The notes below the pieces were generated by a model. That model saw only the letters and a list, made by a program, of their open reading frames with translations, did not search any database and was not told the origin of the DNA. Positions 62,880 through 64,000 of a stretch of DNA of 64,000 nucleotides are shown piece by piece. The stretch's first letter is position 1. Each line of letters begins with the position of its first letter. The position numbers and the translations under genes were made by a program. The stretch spans positions 1-64,000 of the forward strand of contig JANXYH010000023.1 in the NCBI GenBank assembly GCA_025350145.1, in the 5' to 3' direction. This DNA is from Burkholderiales bacterium. Its GTDB lineage: Bacteria > Pseudomonadota > Gammaproteobacteria > Burkholderiales > Burkholderiaceae_C.

Positions 62880-63764
62880 TCAGACCAGGGTTCGCCCGGT
62901 CAGCGATTGCAGCACCGCCAGCGGCCCGAGCTCGGGGTGCAGCAGGTCGGCGGCGGCCAGCGTGAAGGTCTGCTCCATCATGAACTGGCCGCCCATCGCG
63001 GCATGCAGCACCTGGTCGGAGAACACCACCCAGGTGCTGCCGGGCCAGAAATCGACGGCCTGCTGCGGGCAACTGCGCTGCCATTCGAGGTCGGCCTTGG
63101 CCCGATCATGGAGTTGCAGCATGAAATGGTCGTAGGCGCTGCGTCGGCGCTTGGTCAGGTGCAGGCGCTGCAGCAGCGCCGCCGAACCCGGCAGCGGGCC
63201 GCGAATGGCGGGCAGGAAGCGCCCGGCAAAGTCGGCAAAGGGCTGGCCGACCCGCCAGGCCCGCGGCTGGCCATGCGGGTTGACGTTGCTGAACACGCGC
63301 AGCAGCCGCTCGCCCTTGCTAGGGTTGGAGGGGAAGGCATCGACATGCAGGCGCGAATCGTCCTTGCGCCAGCTCGACACCCGGCCTTGCACCGCGTAGG
63401 GCCGGTACGAGGTGTTCTGCGGCCGCAGCTTGCCGCGGTAATGCGGGAACAGCCGGTCGACCAGGGCGCAGGACTGGTCGCGAAAGCGCGCCACCATCGC
63501 CGCCAGGTCGGCCAGTTCGGCGGCACTGCCGACCGCGCCACGCAAATCGTCGGTGGCGCCGCGCAGGCTGATGTTCTTGGCCCGGCCGTCGCCCACCCGC
63601 GGGTCCAGCAAACGCTGCTCGGCCGGGCTGAGGCTGAACGGCAGTTGCGCAAAGCTCAGCACGTCGCCGCGTTCAAGCACGTCCTCGACGGCCTGGGTCG
63701 GTGCCTCTGCGGTCGGGCCCTGCCAGGCCTGGTCGGGGAAGGCAATGATCTGAGTCGTGGTCAT
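62880..63764 (-). CDS. kdoO: Kdo hydroxylase (Fe(II)/2-oxoglutarate dioxygenase, KdoO)
   Basis: 294-residue dioxygenase that hydroxylates C3 of Kdo to give Ko in the LPS inner core. The facial triad is visible as H140-x-D142 in RLHVDAFPSNPSKG and H254 in FSDQVLHAAMGGQ; family blocks SLRGATDDLRG and TSYRPYAVQGRVSSWRKDDSRL precede it, and LRVFSNVNPHGQPRAWRVG follows. Its ATG overlaps the TGA of the heptosyltransferase gene (ATGA), so the two are coupled. Convergent with lapB, with 4 bp between the ends. Confidence 0.92.
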   Translation of the reverse strand: MTTTQIIAFPDQAWQGPTAEAPTQAVEDVLERGDVLSFAQLPFSLSPAEQRLLDPRVGDGRAKNISLRGATDDLRGAVGSAAELADLAAMVARFRDQSCALVDRLFPHYRGKLRPQNTSYRPYAVQGRVSSWRKDDSRLHVDAFPSNPSKGERLLRVFSNVNPHGQPRAWRVGQPFADFAGRFLPAIRGPLPGSAALLQRLHLTKRRRSAYDHFMLQLHDRAKADLEWQRSCPQQAVDFWPGSTWVVFSDQVLHAAMGGQFMMEQTFTLAAADLLHPELGPLAVLQSLTGRTLV

Positions 63765-64000
63765 GCTGTTTGCTCGACCAGGCCCGGCTCGACCGCCGCG
63801 ATCACCTGCTCCAGCGTCGGCGTTTTGCCGATGCCGCCCAAGCTGCGGTGGTAGCCGTCGCCGGTGATGCCGACCTGGGCCGGATCGTGGTCGCGGTACA
63901 AACCGACGGTGGCCACGCCCAGGGCGGCGGCCAGGTGCGAGAAGCCGGTGTCCAGGCCGACCACCAACTGCGCCCGGCCGAGCACGCCGATGGCGTCGCG
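63761..64000 (-). CDS. waaC: Lipopolysaccharide heptosyltransferase I-like protein (C-terminal part)
   Basis: The window ends inside this minus-strand gene; 79 C-terminal codons are present. They contain the GT9 donor-binding block LVVGLDTGFSHLAAALGVATVGLY, in which DTGFSHLAAAL is the ADP-heptose-binding motif of WaaC/WaaF, followed by RDHDPAQVGITG. The pattern (VGLYRDHDPA) fits heptosyltransferase I better than II. Coupled to kdoO by ATGA, consistent with joint synthesis of the LPS inner core. Confidence 0.9.
   Translation of the reverse strand, partial: RDAIGVLGRAQLVVGLDTGFSHLAAALGVATVGLYRDHDPAQVGITGDGYHRSLGGIGKTPTLEQVIAAVEPGLVEQTA

Overview
This window comes from a high-GC, metabolically versatile betaproteobacterium, most likely of the order Burkholderiales. 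The evidence is gene content: several orphan Bug-type (tripartite tricarboxylate) binding proteins, two TRAP transport systems, a PQQ-associated ABC operon, a PEP-CTERM protein, monomeric isocitrate dehydrogenase, and a LapA/LapB/Kdo-hydroxylase/heptosyltransferase block. Genus cannot be decided from sequence reading alone. I see no rRNA, tRNA, CRISPR array, insertion sequence or phage gene.

Layout. 1-5.6 kb: a broken gene end, then a minus-strand aromatic-acid operon (feruloyl-CoA-synthase-like ligase, DsbA-fold isomerase, Tyr-less SDR) divergent from an HxlR regulator, followed by an MhpD-type hydratase that has lost its TRAP partner (dctM remnant). 5.8-18 kb: housekeeping and accessory enzymes (haloacid dehalogenase, DEAD-box helicase, small EamA transporter, SRPBCC protein, N-acyl-D-amino-acid deacylase, dienelactone hydrolase, monomeric IDH, SbcD/SbcC-like pair). 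18.2-20 kb: ECF sigma factor, zinc-finger anti-sigma-like protein, double-DUF4399 exported protein. 20.1-27.4 kb: fused 5-oxoprolinase/hydantoinase plus an Asp/Glu-racemase-like protein, divergent from a DctPQM TRAP operon. 27.5-30.2 kb: orphan GspE-type ATPase with MshEN-like N-terminal modules.

30.2-37.4 kb: an AcoR-like sigma-54 activator followed by a translationally coupled PQQ-associated ABC operon (ATPase, YVTN propeller, periplasmic binding protein, permease, a 39-residue membrane micro-ORF, Bug receptor). 37.4-43.9 kb: putA-like remnant, TetR regulator with a clear operator, AroE-like dehydrogenase, a DctQ-DctM fusion broken by one in-frame TGA, DctP, Gfo/Idh/MocA oxidoreductase, VOC protein. 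43.9-53.3 kb: Bug receptor and Bug remnant, exported ankyrin protein, PQQ alcohol dehydrogenase carrying the extra Asp typical of lanthanide-dependent enzymes, dihaem cytochrome c, TonB receptor, radical SAM protein. 53.3-57.6 kb: Bug receptor, MarR regulator, sulfatase, PEP-CTERM protein and a second PEP-CTERM remnant. 57.7-64 kb: quinone oxidoreductase, nitronate monooxygenase, histidine phosphatase, phosphatidylserine decarboxylase, LapA, LapB, KdoO and the end of a WaaC-like heptosyltransferase.

How the genes work together. The most coherent theme is periplasmic alcohol oxidation. The sigma-54 activator, PQQ-ABC operon, lanthanide-type PQQ dehydrogenase, its cytochrome, and possibly the TonB receptor could form one sensing, uptake and oxidation module, although the two halves are 9 kb apart. 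A second theme is scavenging of organic acids: each transporter or orphan receptor sits next to a small enzyme set and often its own regulator. A third is gene decay: five remnants and one nonsense-interrupted permease suggest that transport and catabolic loci are being gained and lost. The last 4 kb is an envelope/LPS control block.
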